Of a DNA stretch of 64,000 bases, positions 1 to 9,059 are shown piece after piece. Under the pieces are notes generated by a model. The model was not told the DNA's origin and did no database searches. It saw nothing but the letters and a program-made list of their open reading frames with translations. Each line of letters opens with the position of its first letter. Position 1 is the first letter of the stretch. The translations under genes and the position numbers were made by a program. The DNA lies in the NCBI RefSeq assembly GCF_036231965.1, contig NZ_CP109499.1, positions 1,674,001-1,738,000 on the forward strand, in the 5' to 3' direction. The stretch comes from Streptomyces sp. NBC_01428 (lineage in GTDB: Bacteria; Actinomycetota; Actinomycetes; Streptomycetales; Streptomycetaceae).

Positions 1-715
1 AGTGCGGCGCGAGGTTCCGTACGACCTCGTTCATCGGGTACTGCGCGTCCAGGCGGGTGACCCGGGTGCCGGGGACGTAGCTGTCCACGGGGCCGGTGGC
101 GACCATGCGGATGCGGCCGGCCTCGACCAGGCCCATGACCAGGCTGGTCGCGCCCAGGTGGGTGAGGCCGTGGGTGTCCTCCAGGACGTCGATGACGTCC
201 TGGACGGTGACGGCGTGGGCCAGCGCCGCCGTGGTGAGCTGGACGACGTTCGTCTGATGGCGCCGGGCCTCCTCCTGGGCGGCCTGCTCACGGCGCGCCG
301 CGGCCTCGCTGAGCTCGTCGGTCGCGTCGCGGACGATGCCGATGATCCGGCGCGGCCGGCCGTTCTCGTCGCGGCGGATGTAGCCCTGGGTGTGGGTCCA
401 GCGCAGGGCGCCGTCGCGGCGGCGGATGCGGAAGTAGGCGCCGTAGTTCTCGCTGCCGTCCTTGAGGGCGTGGGACACCATCGCGTCCAGGCGCGCCGAC
501 TCGGCCGGCGGGACGCGCACGGCGAGGGTGGCGGGCAGCCCGTCGTACTCGTCCGGGCGCACGTCGAAGACCTCGTGGGCCCGGGCGTCCATGTGCATCA
601 GACCGGTGTCCAGGTCCCAGTCGAAGCTGCCCATGCGATTGAGCGCCAGGATCGGATCCGGGTGGGCGGGCCAGTCGTCCGGGAGTGACAGGGCGCTCGC
701 TCCCCGATCAACCAT
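1..715 (-). CDS. PAS/GAF sensor protein, C-terminus cut off by window edge (probably SpoIIE-type phosphatase)
   Basis: The visible 238 N-terminal residues hold a PAS fold (about residues 20-115, with FDWDLDTG and the RRDGALRWTHTQGYIRRDENG strands), a short linker rich in Ala/Glu/Gln, and the start of a GAF domain (from about residue 150, 'TALAHAVTVQDVIDVLEDT'). In Streptomyces this PAS-GAF order usually precedes a PP2C/SpoIIE phosphatase domain, which would lie outside the window; that part is inference. The ATG at 715 is the first in-frame start. It is followed by a minus-strand lipoprotein gene 100 bp upstream, so co-transcription is possible but not shown. No histidine-kinase motif is visible in the part present. 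Confidence 0.75.
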   Translation of the reverse strand, partial: MVDRGASALSLPDDWPAHPDPILALNRMGSFDWDLDTGLMHMDARAHEVFDVRPDEYDGLPATLAVRVPPAESARLDAMVSHALKDGSENYGAYFRIRRRDGALRWTHTQGYIRRDENGRPRRIIGIVRDATDELSEAAARREQAAQEEARRHQTNVVQLTTAALAHAVTVQDVIDVLEDTHGLTHLGATSLVMGLVEAGRIRMVATGPVDSYVPGTRVTRLDAQYPMNEVVRNLAPH

Positions 716-817
716 GGGGCCACCTTGCCAGCATTTGCCCGATTATTCGACTTCTGGAGGCCCTTGCTCCGGGTTCCGGGGGAGCCCTTTACCGGGCCGC
801 CCTCACCGAGCGTTCGC

Positions 818-2131
818 TCAGCCGTCGAACACTCCGGTGGAGACGTCGAAGACGCTCTCGCCGGGGTCCGGGTCGTCCGGGAGCAGCCCGCCGTCGCCGG
901 GGGCGTCGGGGAGGTCCGGGACGGTGTCCTCGGGCGGTGTGGCCGTCCCGGTGGGGGGTGCCGAGGGCGTCCGGGTGGCCGGGTGGCCGGGCGTGGCCGT
1001 CCCGCTGGGCCGCGGGACTCCCCCGTCGGAGTGGGAGGGGGCCGGGGTCGTGGCGCAGCCGGCCGGCTCGCCGGGCGCTGACGGGCGGTCGTGGCGGGAG
1101 ACGCCCATGACGCTGTCGTCGGTCGGCGTGGCGGAGGGCCCGGTGCCGGATCCGGCGGACTCCTCCGGGGTGGTCTCGGCGGTCTCCGGCGGCTCGGTGC
1201 GTGACGGCTCGGCGCGTGGCGCGTCCGGCGTGACGCAGTCCTCGGCGGAGCCGTCCGGCGACGGGCTCACGCCGTCCTCGTCGCGGGGAGCGGTCCCGGG
1301 GGCGGAGTCGTGCGGGCTCGGGGAGGTGTCCGGGCGGCCGGGCGGGGTCGTACCGCCGGGTCGCGGGACCGGGCGGTCGTGACGGTGGCCGTCCTGTCCG
1401 ACGGGCCGCTCGATCCAGCTGTCCGCCGTGACGTCGGTGATCGTGAGGCCGGTGATCACGACGGGCGCCGGGGTCACGACGACGACCCGGACGGGCCGGT
1501 ACCCGCTCCAGGGCCGGCCACGGGTGGCCGGCTCGGCGTCCGTCGCGACGGGCCGCCCGAGCGGGTTGCCGCAGGCGCAGCGCACCCGGGGCACGCCCCG
1601 GTCGTCGACGAGGACGGCCGTACCGGCCTGGAGCACGGCCGGGAACCGGGTCGCCTGCCCGTCACGGAACCCGTGGTCGGTGACGCGGGTGTCCGCGCGC
1701 AGCACGACCGAGGTCAGTCCGCGCAGGTAGCCGGGGACGGACTCGGGTGCGATGCCGGACGACAGGGCGAAGGCGCGGGTCCTGGCCGGGTCGGCGGCGA
1801 GAGCCCCGGCCTGCCGCTCCACGTCACAGCTGCCGGTGTTCCGGGTCCCTCCGTAGAGGCCGGGTGTGGCGCCCGAGAAGGAGCGCGGGCCCTGGTCCCC
1901 GGTGGCCGTCGGTTGCGGCGTTCGGGTGACGGGCGGCGGGGTGCCGCCGGTGGTGGCGGTCGACTCCGTGAAGGGGTCCGGACCTCGGTCCGAGAGCGGC
2001 TGGAGGAGGACCTCGCCGTCGGCCGCTCCGCTCGCCGCCGTGTCCCGGTCGTGGCCGCCACCGCACGCGGCGAAGAGGAGAACCGCCGCGAGGGCGCCGC
2101 CGGTGACGAGGGGCCTGGTGGGTATGCGCAC
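818..2131 (-). CDS. DUF6777-type secreted lipoprotein with Pro/Ser/Thr-rich tail
   Basis: Predicted lipoprotein of about 437 residues. The start is one of two adjacent GTG codons (2134 or 2131); the second lies 6 nt after GGGAG and is preferred. A short signal peptide ends in the lipobox FAAC (Cys23), followed by a Gly-rich linker. Residues of about 100-240 form a globular domain (LYGGTRNTGSCDVE, RTRAFALSSGI, PVRVRVVVVTPAPV) that resembles the actinobacterial DUF6777 family. The C-terminal half, about 190 residues, is low-complexity Pro, Ser, Thr, Asp and Glu and is probably an extended cell-wall-spanning or surface tail. Function is unknown. It is divergent from the lipase maturation factor gene, sharing a promoter region of about 115 bp. 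Confidence 0.7.
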   Translation of the reverse strand: MRIPTRPLVTGGALAAVLLFAACGGGHDRDTAASGAADGEVLLQPLSDRGPDPFTESTATTGGTPPPVTRTPQPTATGDQGPRSFSGATPGLYGGTRNTGSCDVERQAGALAADPARTRAFALSSGIAPESVPGYLRGLTSVVLRADTRVTDHGFRDGQATRFPAVLQAGTAVLVDDRGVPRVRCACGNPLGRPVATDAEPATRGRPWSGYRPVRVVVVTPAPVVITGLTITDVTADSWIERPVGQDGHRHDRPVPRPGGTTPPGRPDTSPSPHDSAPGTAPRDEDGVSPSPDGSAEDCVTPDAPRAEPSRTEPPETAETTPEESAGSGTGPSATPTDDSVMGVSRHDRPSAPGEPAGCATTPAPSHSDGGVPRPSGTATPGHPATRTPSAPPTGTATPPEDTVPDLPDAPGDGGLLPDDPDPGESVFDVSTGVFDG

Positions 2132-2248
2132 CACGTTCTCCCGTTCATCGCGGGCCAGTCGTGGATCATTCTCTGCGTCACCCTCTTGGCGCACGCAAGC
2201 GGAGTACGGTCACCCAGCGTCACAATGGACGGGAGAGGAGCGCTCGAC

Positions 2249-3676
2249 GTGGAGTGGTTCGCGGCACCCGACTACTGGCTGAGCCGGCTGGTCCTCCAGC
2301 GGGGGCTGGCCGTCCTGTATCTCGTCGCGTTCCTCGGCGCGGCCCTGCAGTTCCGCGCGCTGATCGGGGAGCGCGGGATGCTGCCGGTGCCGCGTTTCCT
2401 GCGGCGGGTGCGCTTCCGGGACGCCCCGAGCGTGTTCCACCTGCGCTACTCGGACCGCTTCTTCGCCCTCTGGTCCTGGACCGGCTGCGCCGTGTCGGTG
2501 GCGCTGATCGCGGGCGCCGACGCGTATCTGCCGCTGTGGGGCTCGATGCTGCTGTGGCTGCTCCCGTGGGCGATGTACCTGTCGATCGTCAACGTGGGAC
2601 AGACCTGGTACGCGTTCGGCTGGGAGTCCCTGCTCCTGGAGGTGGGGTTCCTCGCGGTGTTCCTGGGCAACGACGAGGTGGCGCCGCCCGTCGTGGTCCT
2701 GTTCCTGCTGCGCTGGCTGCTGTTCCGCGTCGAGTTCGGGGCGGGCCTGATCAAGATGCGGGGCGACCCCTGCTGGCGCGACCTGACCTGCCTCGACCAC
2801 CACCACGAGACCCAGCCGATGCCGGGGCCGCTGAGCTGGTTCTTCCACCACCTCCCGAAACCGCTGCACCGCGTCGAGGTGGCCGCGAACCACGTCACCC
2901 AACTCGTCGTGCCCGTCCTGCTGTTCACCCCGCAGCCGGTCGCGACCGCCGCGGCCTGCCTGATGATCCTGACCCAGCTGTGGCTGGTCCTGTCCGGCAA
3001 CTTCTCCTGGCTGAACTGGACGACGATCGTGATCGCCGTGAGTGCCGTACGGATCCCCGGCGACGCGCCGCACACCGCGGCGCCCCCGCTCTGGTACGAG
3101 ATCGTCGTCCTCGCCGTGTCCGCCGGGCTGCTGGCGCTCGGCGTCCGCCCGGTGCGCAACATGCTCTCGCGGCGGCAGGTCATGAACCGCTCCTTCGACC
3201 CGCTCCGGCTCGTCAACACCTACGGGGCGTTCGGCAGCGTCAGCCGGGTGCGCCACGAGGTGGTGGTCGAGGGCACCGCCGACGAGGTCCCGCACGAGGA
3301 CACCGGCTGGAGGGAGTACGAGTTCCGGGGCAAGCCCGGTGATCCGCGGTACTGGCCGCGCCAGTTCGCGCCGTACCATCTGCGTCTCGACTGGCTGATG
3401 TGGTTCGCCGCGCTCTCCCCCGGCTACGCCGACGCGTGGTTCGGCGGGCTGGTGGAACGGCTGCTGGTGAACGACCGGGACACGCTGCGGCTGCTGCGCC
3501 GCTCGCCGTTCCCCGCGGACGCCCCGCCCCGCTTCGTCCGCGCCCGTCTCTTCCGCTACCGCTACACGACGTGGCCCGAACTGCGCGAGACGGGCGCCTG
3601 CTGGCACCGGACGTACGTACGCGACTTCCTTCCGCCGACCCGGCTGGAAGGCGGTGCACGGCGGCGGGTGCCCTGA
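2249..3676 (+). CDS. Lipase maturation factor (LMF1/2) family membrane protein
   Basis: About 475 residues. The N-terminal two thirds contain several hydrophobic segments (LAVLYLVAFLGAALQF, WTGCAVSVALIAGADAYLPL, SMLLWLLPWAMYLSI, PPVVVLFLLRWLLF, LVVPVLLF, AAACLMILTQLWLVLSG). The C-terminal part is soluble and carries the family pattern YWPRQFAPYHLRLDWLMWFAALSPGY and a KPGDPRYWPR stretch. The vertebrate family assists folding of secreted lipases in the ER; the bacterial role is not established. The GTG at 2249 is preferred because GGGAGAGGAG sits 8 nt upstream; an ATG at 2225 is the alternative and adds 8 residues. No lipase gene lies beside it. Confidence 0.85.
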   Translation: MEWFAAPDYWLSRLVLQRGLAVLYLVAFLGAALQFRALIGERGMLPVPRFLRRVRFRDAPSVFHLRYSDRFFALWSWTGCAVSVALIAGADAYLPLWGSMLLWLLPWAMYLSIVNVGQTWYAFGWESLLLEVGFLAVFLGNDEVAPPVVVLFLLRWLLFRVEFGAGLIKMRGDPCWRDLTCLDHHHETQPMPGPLSWFFHHLPKPLHRVEVAANHVTQLVVPVLLFTPQPVATAAACLMILTQLWLVLSGNFSWLNWTTIVIAVSAVRIPGDAPHTAAPPLWYEIVVLAVSAGLLALGVRPVRNMLSRRQVMNRSFDPLRLVNTYGAFGSVSRVRHEVVVEGTADEVPHEDTGWREYEFRGKPGDPRYWPRQFAPYHLRLDWLMWFAALSPGYADAWFGGLVERLLVNDRDTLRLLRRSPFPADAPPRFVRARLFRYRYTTWPELRETGACWHRTYVRDFLPPTRLEGGARRRVP

Positions 3677-3704
3677 GCCGCCGCGGCCGGGCGGAGCCCG
3701 CGGG

Positions 3705-4544
3705 TCAGAGCCCGTAGACGCGCGTGGCGGTCCCGGCGAACACCGCCTCCCGCTCTCCCGGGCTCAGTGCCGTCGTCAACTCCTGGGCGATTTCGAGGAC
3801 TTCGCCGTACGTCGCGGCGAGCGTGCACACCGGCCAGTCCGAGCCGAACATGATCCGGTCGGGCCCGAAGGCGGCGAGGACGGTGTCCGCGTACGGCCGC
3901 AGGGCGTCCGGGGTCCGGCGGGCCGGGTCGGCCTCGGTGACCAGCCCGGAGAGCTTGCAGACGGTGTTGGGCAGCGCCGCCAGCGCGCGGACGGCGCTCG
4001 CCCAGGGTTCGAGCGCACCGGAGGCGACCGGGGGCTTGCCCAGGTGGTCGAGGACGAACGTGAGCCCGGGACGGTCGGCCGCGGCCCGGACGCACGCGGG
4101 CAACTGGTGCGGCAGGACCACGAGGTCGTACACCAGTCCCGCCTCGGCGACGGCTTCGAGTCCGCGCCGCACGTCCGGGCGCAGCAGCCATCCGGGGTCG
4201 CGCTCGCCCTGGACCTGGTGGCGGATGCCCTTGAGGCGGTGGCCGCCGGGCAGTTCCCGCAGCCGCGCCAGTTCGTCGGCGACGTCGGGGCGGGTCAGGT
4301 CGGTCCAGCCCACGACGCCGGCCACCAGGGGGTTCTCCCGCGTGAGGGCGAGCAGCTCCGGCGTCTCCTCGGCGACGGTGACCGTCTGCACGAGGACGGT
4401 GCGGTCCACACCCGCCGCCACGGCCTCGGGTTCGAGGTCCGGCATCCTGAAGTTCCGGCGCAGGGGCCGGAGTTCGGGTCCGGTGATCCAGTCCTGGTCC
4501 CGGACGGCGAGGTCCCACACGTGGTGGTGCGCGTCGACCGTCAC
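3705..4544 (-). CDS. Amidohydrolase, probable L-fucono-1,5-lactonase
   Basis: 279-residue amidohydrolase-2 family TIM barrel. The metal-binding start HxH is at His6/His8 (VDAHHHVWDL) and the C-terminal FGSDWPVCTL motif provides the catalytic Asp. Close relatives hydrolyse sugar lactones such as L-fucono- or L-rhamnono-lactone; here the neighbours (L-fuconate dehydratase, sugar dehydrogenase, mutarotase) point to L-fuconolactone to L-fuconate. It is the last gene of an eight-gene operon. Its GTG start overlaps the stop of the mutarotase gene as GTGA, so translation is probably coupled. Cytosolic; no signal peptide. L-rhamnonolactone or L-galactonolactone are alternative substrates. Confidence 0.85.
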   Translation of the reverse strand: MTVDAHHHVWDLAVRDQDWITGPELRPLRRNFRMPDLEPEAVAAGVDRTVLVQTVTVAEETPELLALTRENPLVAGVVGWTDLTRPDVADELARLRELPGGHRLKGIRHQVQGERDPGWLLRPDVRRGLEAVAEAGLVYDLVVLPHQLPACVRAAADRPGLTFVLDHLGKPPVASGALEPWASAVRALAALPNTVCKLSGLVTEADPARRTPDALRPYADTVLAAFGPDRIMFGSDWPVCTLAATYGEVLEIAQELTTALSPGEREAVFAGTATRVYGL

Positions 4545-4855
4545 GGCAGTTCCCAGACCACCGGCAGTCCCGCCTCGGCGCCCGCCCCGGAGTAGTCGTG
4601 CACGACGTCGAGGAGTTCGGCCATGCGGGCCTGCCAGGCGATGTTCACGGGGAGCTTCTCCAGTTCGGCGAGCATGCGCCCGTAGTCCTCGCACTCCAGG
4701 AGGTGGAAGAGGTCGGTGCCGCTGCGCCAGATGGTCCAGGAGGTGGCTCCGGAGGCCCGGATCGCCGCGGTGAGTTCGGCCGGCACCTGTCGGTGTGCCG
4801 CCTCGTAGGCGGCGACGCGCTCCGGGCGGACCTTGGTGTGCAGGGCGACTCTCAT
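4541..4855 (-). CDS. L-rhamnose mutarotase family protein (probable L-fucose mutarotase)
   Basis: 104 residues, the normal length of the RhaM/YiiL family. These dimeric ferredoxin-like enzymes interconvert alpha and beta anomers of deoxy-L-sugars. Tyr17 and His21 (AYEAAHR) match the positions of the catalytic Tyr/His of E. coli RhaM within one residue, and the family LPVNIAWQARMAELLDV-type C-terminus is present. The ATG overlaps the aldo/keto reductase stop as ATGA. In this operon it probably supplies the anomer oxidised by the sugar dehydrogenase next door. RhaM and FucU are unrelated folds; the fucose assignment is from context only. Confidence 0.85.
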   Translation of the reverse strand: MRVALHTKVRPERVAAYEAAHRQVPAELTAAIRASGATSWTIWRSGTDLFHLLECEDYGRMLAELEKLPVNIAWQARMAELLDVVHDYSGAGAEAGLPVVWELP

Positions 4856-5838
4856 GACGGCTCCGGTACGGGGAGGGGGGCGGAGTCCGGCAGCAGGCCG
4901 GCGGCGCGCAGCTCCCGCCAGAAGGACGCCGGTACGGGTGTGGCGAACTGCGCCGCGCAGTCGTGGACTTCGGCGGCGGAGCGGGCGCCGACGAGGACGC
5001 TCGCGACGGCGGGGTGTGCCGCGGGCAGGGCGAGGGCCGCGGCCCGCAGCGTGGTCCCGTGCCGCTCGGCGATCTCCTTCAGCCGGAGCGCCCGGTCGAG
5101 CAACCCGGCCGGTGCGGCTGCGTAGTTGTAGGTCGATCCGGGTCCCGGGTCGGCCAGCAGACCGGAGTTGAAGGCGCCGCCCACGACGACGGAGGTGCCG
5201 CGCTGCCGGGCGGCGGGCAGCAGGGCGGTGAGGGCGTCGTGGTCGAGGAGGGTGTAGCGGCCGGCGCACAGGACCACGTCGACGTCCGTGTCCTGGACGA
5301 AGCGTGTGAGCATCGCGGTCTGGTTCATGCCCGCGCCGATCGCGCCGACGACGCCCTGCGCGCGGAGCTTCTCCAGCGCCGGGTAGGCCTCGTGGAAGGC
5401 CTGCTCGGCGTGGTCGTCGGGGTCGTGCAGGTAGACGACGTCCACCCGGTCGAGGCCGAGCCGTTCGAGGCTGGCGTCCAGGCTCCGACGTACCCCGTCG
5501 GCGCTGAAGTCCCAGACACGGCGGTGGGTGGCCGGCACCGCGAAGCCGTGGGCGAGGTCGTCGCCGCCCGCGTCCGCGGGTTCCAGCAGGCGGCCGACCT
5601 TGGTCGAGAGGGTGTACGCGGCGCGGGGCCGGTCGCGCAGGGCGGCGCCGAGCCGCCGCTCGGAGAGGCCGATGCCGTAGTGCGGGGCGGTGTCGAAGGT
5701 ACGGATGCCGCAGGCCCAGGCGACGTCGACGGCCGCGCGGGCCTGCTCGTCGGTCACCTCGGTGTACAGGTTGCCGATGCCGGCGGCGCCGAAGGAGAGG
5801 GCGCCGACGGGGACGCCGCTCGCGCCGAGGGTGTTCAC
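4852..5838 (-). CDS. Aldo/keto reductase, probable L-fucose (D-threo-aldose) 1-dehydrogenase
   Basis: 328-residue aldo/keto reductase. The catalytic tetrad is visible: Asp49 and Tyr54 (FDTAPHYG), Lys80 (STKVG) and His138 (YLHDPDD). The family containing D-threo-aldose 1-dehydrogenase / L-fucose dehydrogenase oxidises the anomeric carbon of L-fucose to L-fucono-1,5-lactone with NAD(P)+. That role fits the mutarotase upstream of it in the pathway and the lactonase two genes downstream. The start is a GTG at 5838, overlapping the SDR stop as GTGA. It is soluble, with no signal peptide. Substrate assignment rests on family and operon, not on a specificity motif. Confidence 0.85.
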   Translation of the reverse strand: MNTLGASGVPVGALSFGAAGIGNLYTEVTDEQARAAVDVAWACGIRTFDTAPHYGIGLSERRLGAALRDRPRAAYTLSTKVGRLLEPADAGGDDLAHGFAVPATHRRVWDFSADGVRRSLDASLERLGLDRVDVVYLHDPDDHAEQAFHEAYPALEKLRAQGVVGAIGAGMNQTAMLTRFVQDTDVDVVLCAGRYTLLDHDALTALLPAARQRGTSVVVGGAFNSGLLADPGPGSTYNYAAAPAGLLDRALRLKEIAERHGTTLRAAALALPAAHPAVASVLVGARSAAEVHDCAAQFATPVPASFWRELRAAGLLPDSAPLPVPEPS

Positions 5839-6608
5839 CGGCCCGCCGGGCGCAGTCGCAGGCCCTGCATGCCGCCGTCGACGGCGAGCGCGGTGCCGGT
5901 GGTGGCGCCGGACAGAGGGCTCGCCAGGTAGGCGATGGCCCCGGCGACCTCGGGCGCGGACACCAGCCGGCCGGTGGGCTGGCGGGCCTCCAGGGCGGCG
6001 CGTTCGGCGGCCGGGTCGGGGGCGGCGTCGAGGAGCCGGCCGACCCACGGGGTGTCGACCGTGCCGGGGTTGACGCAGTTGACGCGGATACCCTCGCGGA
6101 CGTGGTCGGCGGCCATCGCGAGGGTGAGGGCGAGGACGGCGCCCTTGGAGGCCGAGTACAGGGCGCGCTGGGGCAGTCCGGCGGTGGCCGCGATGGAGCA
6201 GGTGTTCACGATCGCCGCGTGCGAGGAGGCCCGCAGGTGGGGCAGCGCCGCTCGGGTGGTCCGCACGATGCCGAGGACGTTGACGTCCAGCACGCGGCTC
6301 CATTCCTCGTCGTCGTTGTCCTCGACGGTGCCGCGGGCGCCGATGCCCGCGTTGTTGACGAGCACGTCGAGGCCGCCCAGGCCGGCGACCGCGGCGGCCG
6401 TCGCCGCGCGCACCGAGGCGTCGTCGGTGACGTCGGCGCGGTGGCCGGTGAGCGGCTTGTCGACCGACGACGGGTCGAGGTCGAGGACGGCGACGCGGGC
6501 ACCGCGGGCGGCGAGGAGGTCGGCGGTGGCGCGGCCGATGCCGGAGGCCCCGCCCGTCACCAGCGCCGTCAGCCCGTCGAAGTCACGGAGTTCCTGAGGG
6601 TCCGTCAT
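5835..6608 (-). CDS. SDR oxidoreductase, probable 2-keto-3-deoxy-L-fuconate dehydrogenase
   Basis: 257-residue classical short-chain dehydrogenase. TGGASGIG (residues 18-25) is the dinucleotide-binding turn, NNAG the central strand motif, Ser of NTCSIAA and the YSASK motif form the catalytic core, and the end [10 protein letters not shown] is typical of the class. In the oxidative L-fucose pathway an SDR converts 2-keto-3-deoxy-L-fuconate to the 2,4-diketo acid using NAD+. An alternative is that this SDR is the fucose 1-dehydrogenase and the aldo/keto reductase has another role. The ATG overlaps the stop of the dehydratase gene (ATGA), so expression is coupled. Confidence 0.85.
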   Translation of the reverse strand: MTDPQELRDFDGLTALVTGGASGIGRATADLLAARGARVAVLDLDPSSVDKPLTGHRADVTDDASVRAATAAAVAGLGGLDVLVNNAGIGARGTVEDNDDEEWSRVLDVNVLGIVRTTRAALPHLRASSHAAIVNTCSIAATAGLPQRALYSASKGAVLALTLAMAADHVREGIRVNCVNPGTVDTPWVGRLLDAAPDPAAERAALEARQPTGRLVSAPEVAGAIAYLASPLSGATTGTALAVDGGMQGLRLRPAGR

Positions 6609-7960
6609 GCTGCCTTCCCTTTGCGTTCGTCGGCGTCCCGCTGGGCGAGGTCGGCGGTCCAGAAGGTGCCGTCCGGATAGGTGAACTCCGCGATGGACTC
6701 GGGGCGCATGGTGGCGGAGAAGCCCGGAGCGGTGGGGGCCGTGTAGCGGCCGTCGCGGATCACCACGGGTTCGGTGAATTGGTCGTGCAGATGGTCGACG
6801 TACTCGATGACCCGGTCGTCGGTGGTGCCGGCCAGCGCGACGAAGTCGAACATCGAGAGGTGCTGGACGAGTTCGCACAGTCCGACGCCTCCGGCGTGCG
6901 GGCAGACGGGGATGCCGAACTTGGCCGCGAGGAGCAGGATCGCGAGGTTCTCGTTGACCCCGCCGACCCGGGCCGCGTCGATCTGCAGGACGTCGACGGA
7001 GCCCGCCTGGAGGAGCTGCTTGAACACGATGCGGTTCTGGACGTGTTCACCGGTGGCGACCTTGACGGGGGCGACGGCCGAGCGGACGGCGGCGTGCCCG
7101 AGGATGTCGTCCGGGCTCGTCGGCTCCTCGATCCAGTACGGCTCGAACTCGGCGAGGGCCCGTGTCCAGTCGATCGCCTCGTCGACGTTCCAGCGCTGGT
7201 TGGCGTCGATCGCGATGCGGATGTCCGGGCCCACCACGGCGCGGGCGACCCGGCAGCGGCGTAGGTCGTCCGCGAGGTCCGCCCCCACCTTCAGTTTGAT
7301 CTGCCGGAATCCCCCGGCGACCGCCTCCGCCGCGAGCCGGGTGAGTTTCTCGTCGCTGTAGCCGAGCCAGCCCGGTGAGGTGGTGTAGGCCGGGAAGCCC
7401 TCGGCGCGCAGGGTGGCGGTGCGCTCCGTCGCCCCTTCCCTCCCCCGGCGCAGCAGGTGGAGCGCCTCGTCCGGGGTCAGCGCGTCCGTGATGTAGCGGA
7501 AGTCGACCTGGCCGACGAGCCAGGCGGGGTCGGCCTCCGCGAGGAGCTGCCACAGGGGTTTGCGGGCGCGCTTGGCCGCCAGGTCCCACACGGCGTTGAC
7601 CACGGCGCCGATCGCCATGTGCATCACGCCCTTCTCCGGTCCGAGCCAGCGCAGTTGGCTGTCGCCGACCAGGTCCCGGGAGAGGGAGCCCGGGTCGGCG
7701 CACAGCTCGTCCACCGGCCGGCCGAGGACATGACCTCGCAGCGCGTCGATCGCGGCGACCTGGACATCATTGCCCCGCCCGATGGTGAAGGTGAAGCCGT
7801 GCCCCTCGGCCCCGTCCGGCGCGTCGCTGCGCAGGACGACGTACGCCGCCGAGTAGTCGGGGTCCGGGTTCATCGCGTCCGAGCCGTCGAGCTCGCGCGA
7901 GGTGGGGAAACGGACGTCGTAGGTGTCGACCGCGGTGATGCGGGCGGGGGTCGGGGACAC
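6605..7960 (-). CDS. L-fuconate dehydratase (enolase superfamily)
   Basis: 451 residues, close to Xanthomonas FucD. All key positions of the FucD subgroup are present at a constant offset of +4: the Lys222-x-Lys224 pair (IKLKVG), metal ligands Asp252 (DANQRW), Glu278 (IEEP) and Glu305 (GEH), the Asp328-His355 dyad ([18 protein letters not shown]) and Glu386. The enzyme dehydrates L-fuconate to 2-keto-3-deoxy-L-fuconate. The GTG start is 6 nt after AAAGG. The gene follows the permease after a 73-bp gap, the only real gap in the operon. This is the best diagnostic enzyme of the pathway and anchors the fucose assignment of its neighbours. Confidence 0.92.
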   Translation of the reverse strand: MSPTPARITAVDTYDVRFPTSRELDGSDAMNPDPDYSAAYVVLRSDAPDGAEGHGFTFTIGRGNDVQVAAIDALRGHVLGRPVDELCADPGSLSRDLVGDSQLRWLGPEKGVMHMAIGAVVNAVWDLAAKRARKPLWQLLAEADPAWLVGQVDFRYITDALTPDEALHLLRRGREGATERTATLRAEGFPAYTTSPGWLGYSDEKLTRLAAEAVAGGFRQIKLKVGADLADDLRRCRVARAVVGPDIRIAIDANQRWNVDEAIDWTRALAEFEPYWIEEPTSPDDILGHAAVRSAVAPVKVATGEHVQNRIVFKQLLQAGSVDVLQIDAARVGGVNENLAILLLAAKFGIPVCPHAGGVGLCELVQHLSMFDFVALAGTTDDRVIEYVDHLHDQFTEPVVIRDGRYTAPTAPGFSATMRPESIAEFTYPDGTFWTADLAQRDADERKGKAA

Positions 7961-8033
7961 GGAAGGCCTTTCGGTCGGTGACAGGGGGTCCTCGGTGGGG
8001 CGTCCGCCGGTCCGGGCCCCGGTGCTCGGTCGC

Positions 8034-9059
8034 TCAGTCCTGCGCGCGGCCCGTGGTCACCCGGGCGATCATGAGGGCGACGAGGATGATCCCGCCGTAG
8101 ATGGCCTGGATCCAGAAGGACGGCACCTGGGCGAGCGTGAGCAGGTTCTGCACCACGCCGAGGAGGAGGACACCGGTGAGGGCGCCGAACATGGTGCCCT
8201 TGCCGCCGTCGAGGCTGATCCCGCCGATGACCGCGGCGGCGAACACCGTGAAGATCATGTTGTTGCCCTGGTTGGCGCTGATCGCGCCGACGTAGCCGGT
8301 CTGCATGACGCCGCCGACCGACGCGAGCACACCCGCGACGACGAACACCCCGAGCATCACCCGCTCGACCCGGATGCCGGCGGCGCGGGCCGCGTCGGCG
8401 TTGCCGCCGATGGCGTACAACGCGCGTCCGACGCGGTGGTACTTGAGGACCAGACCGGCGACCGCGAAGGCGACGGCGGCCAGCCACACCGACAGCGGGA
8501 CGCGCAGGAACGTCGTGGTGGCGAGGGAGAAGAACGCGTCGGGCATGCCGAACAGGGTCTTGCCCTTGGTCGCGCCGACCAGAAGGCCCCGCAGGACGAT
8601 CAGCATCGCGAGCGTGACGATGAAGGCGTTCAGCTTGAACTTCACGACGAGGACGCCGTTGAAGGCTCCGATGGCCGCGCCCACGACGAGGACCGCGAGG
8701 AGGGCGAGCGCCGCCGGGAACTCCGTGCCCCAGCCCGACTGGGCGGCGGGCAGGACGAGCAGCGCGCCGACGGCGGGCGCGATGCCGACGACGGACTCCA
8801 GCGACAGGTCGAACTTGCCGGTGATGAGGACGAGGGACTCGGCGAGCACGACCATCGCGAGGGCGGCCGAGGCCCCGAGGATGGAGATGATGTTGCGTTC
8901 GGTGAGGAAGGAGTCGTTGACGAACGCGCCGAGCACGACCAGAAGCAACAACGCGGGCACGAGGGCGAGTTCACGGGCCCTGCGCAGGAGGACGGCCTTG
9001 GCGGCGCGCGGGTCGGGGGTGCGGGCGGGGGCGGGCGCCGGGGTCTTCGTCTCAGTCAT
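8034..9059 (-). CDS. Ribose/fucose-type ABC transporter permease (CUT2)
   Basis: 341 residues with about ten hydrophobic segments and the RbsC/AraH family signature near residues 190-225 ([21 protein letters not shown], the cytoplasmic loop that contacts the ATPase). The N-terminal 20 residues are Pro/Ala-rich and cytosolic. As CUT2 importers use a single permease homodimer and a fused double ATPase, this gene, the ATPase and the binding protein make a full transporter. The start at 9059 overlaps the ATPase gene by 8 bp. The substrate is probably L-fucose or a related free deoxy sugar, inferred from the downstream enzymes. Confidence 0.9.
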   Translation of the reverse strand: MTETKTPAPAPARTPDPRAAKAVLLRRARELALVPALLLLVVLGAFVNDSFLTERNIISILGASAALAMVVLAESLVLITGKFDLSLESVVGIAPAVGALLVLPAAQSGWGTEFPAALALLAVLVVGAAIGAFNGVLVVKFKLNAFIVTLAMLIVLRGLLVGATKGKTLFGMPDAFFSLATTTFLRVPLSVWLAAVAFAVAGLVLKYHRVGRALYAIGGNADAARAAGIRVERVMLGVFVVAGVLASVGGVMQTGYVGAISANQGNNMIFTVFAAAVIGGISLDGGKGTMFGALTGVLLLGVVQNLLTLAQVPSFWIQAIYGGIILVALMIARVTTGRAQD